Positions 6,756-7,496 of a stretch of DNA of 7,496 bases are shown here, in pieces; positions within the stretch are counted from its first letter, which is position 1; each line of letters starts with the position of its first letter. Position numbers and translations under genes: made by a program. The notes beneath the pieces are model-generated. The model was given only the letters and a program-made list of their open reading frames with translations. It had not been told where the DNA came from and made no database searches. This stretch comes from an uncultured Eubacterium sp. (GTDB lineage Bacteria; Bacillota; Clostridia; Oscillospirales; Acutalibacteraceae): assembly GCA_945980015.1 (NCBI GenBank), contig CAMFQI010000051.1, positions 1-7,496 on the forward strand, in the 5' to 3' direction.

Positions 6756-7496
6756 TTATAATGCGGCAAGTGATTGTTCAATGTCAGCGATTATATCCTC
6801 TGCGGCTTCAATTCCGCAGCTGAATCTGATTAAGTCGGGACTTACGCCGCACTCAACAAGCTGTTCGTCGGTAAGCTGACGGTGAGTAGTTGAAGCAGGG
6901 TGAAGACAACAGGTTCTTGCGTCTGCAACGTGGGTAACTACTGCGGCAAGTTTTAAGCCGTCCATAAATTTTGTTGCCGCTTCTCGTCCACCCTTAACGC
7001 CGAATGAAACAACGCCGCAGGTGCCGTTTGGCATATATTTTTGAGCAAGTGTGTACTGGCTGTCGTTTTCGAGCATTGCACATTTTACCCAATTAATTTT
7101 CGGATGGTTTTCGAGATACTCGGCAACCTTTTTTGCATTTTCGCAATGACGAGCCATTCTCAAATGAAGCGTTTCAAGACCGACGTTGAGCAAAAATGCG
7201 TCGTTAGGCGATTGAACGGAGCCTAAATCTCTCATAAGCTGAACGGTAGCCTTTGTGATATATGCGCCCTTGCCGAAGGTGTCGGCATATACTAAACCGT
7301 GATAGCTGTCGTCGGGTGTTGTAAGACCGGGGAATTTGTCGTTTTGGGTCCAATCGAAATTGCCGCTGTCGACGATTGCGCCGCCGATAGTCGAAGCGTG
7401 TCCCTCCATATATTTTGTTGTTGAATGTGTAACAATATCAACGCCGAAATCAAATACACGGCAGTTGATAGGAGTTGCAAAGGTGTTGTCGACGAT
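6756..7496 (-). CDS. metY: O-acetylhomoserine sulfhydrylase (MetY-like), C-terminal 246 residues, 5' part outside window
   Basis: A PLP-dependent Cys/Met-metabolism enzyme. By family knowledge it joins O-acetyl-L-homoserine with sulfide (or methanethiol) to give homocysteine (or methionine). The frame is open from the edge at 7496. It begins with IVDNTFATPINCR, then DIVTHSTTKYMEGH, in which the lysine (codon 7415-7413) is the expected PLP Schiff-base residue. The C-terminal motif HVADARTCCLHPASTTHRQL, followed by DLIRFSCGIE, is typical of MetY rather than of cystathionine gamma-synthase or beta-lyase. MetY proteins are about 425 residues, so about 180 are missing. It is the first visible gene of the minus-strand cluster; its promoter is outside the window. 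Distinguishing MetY from close paralogues is probable but not certain. Confidence 0.9.
   Translation of the reverse strand: MVDNTFATPINCRVFDFGVDIVTHSTTKYMEGHASTIGGAIVDSGNFDWTQNDKFPGLTTPDDSYHGLVYADTFGKGAYITKATVQLMRDLGSVQSPNDAFLLNVGLETLHLRMARHCENAKKVAEYLENHPKINWVKCAMLENDSQYTLAQKYMPNGTCGVVSFGVKGGREAATKFMDGLKLAAVVTHVADARTCCLHPASTTHRQLTDEQLVECGVSPDLIRFSCGIEAAEDIIADIEQSLAAL

Overview
The window looks like a chromosomal segment of a low-to-mid GC Clostridia bacterium, probably of the Oscillospiraceae/Ruminococcaceae type. The evidence is the Firmicutes gene order hrcA-grpE-dnaK-dnaJ, a perfect CIRCE operator, a DnaK without the nucleotide-binding-domain insert of Gram-negative DnaKs, strong AGGAGG-type ribosome binding sites, and a MetY/PqqD-like neighbourhood familiar from gut clostridia. 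The genus is an inference; no rRNA or other marker is present.

Layout. Positions 1-610 (minus) hold the S component of an ECF-type transporter, interrupted by a one-base frameshift and cut by the window edge. Immediately upstream of it, 612-1073 (minus) encodes a small TM2-SHOCT membrane protein whose stop codon is one base from the transporter start. Both genes are AT-rich and appear to be transcribed from a minus-strand promoter at 1275-1303. The roughly 195-nt leader between that promoter and the TM2 gene is the most unusual part of the window. It can fold into a long multi-tier hairpin (1148-1268) followed by a UUCG-capped terminator hairpin (1091-1123) right before the TM2 ribosome binding site. 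It is a candidate attenuator, riboswitch-like leader or small RNA.

Positions 1304-1476 are the divergent regulatory region. It contains a degenerate second CIRCE (1325-1351), a copy of a 12-base repeat shared with the leader hairpin (1353-1364), a sigma-A-type promoter (1389-1417) and the perfect CIRCE (1428-1454). Positions 1477-6162 are the heat-shock chaperone operon: HrcA represses it, DnaK is the Hsp70, DnaJ delivers substrate and stimulates ATP hydrolysis, and GrpE exchanges nucleotide. hrcA and grpE overlap by 8 nt. dnaK and dnaJ are separated by 89 nt containing a non-terminator hairpin.

A bidirectional terminator (6187-6225) separates dnaJ from a convergent minus-strand cluster. In transcription order that cluster is the 3' part of an O-acetylhomoserine sulfhydrylase gene (metY-like, cut by the right edge), an 83-residue stand-alone protein resembling the C-terminal domain of the FakA/YloV fatty-acid-kinase family, and an 88-residue PqqD-like protein. 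These three are tightly packed (14-nt gap, then a 1-nt overlap) and read as an operon. The role of the two small proteins next to a sulfur-assimilation enzyme is not known from the sequence.
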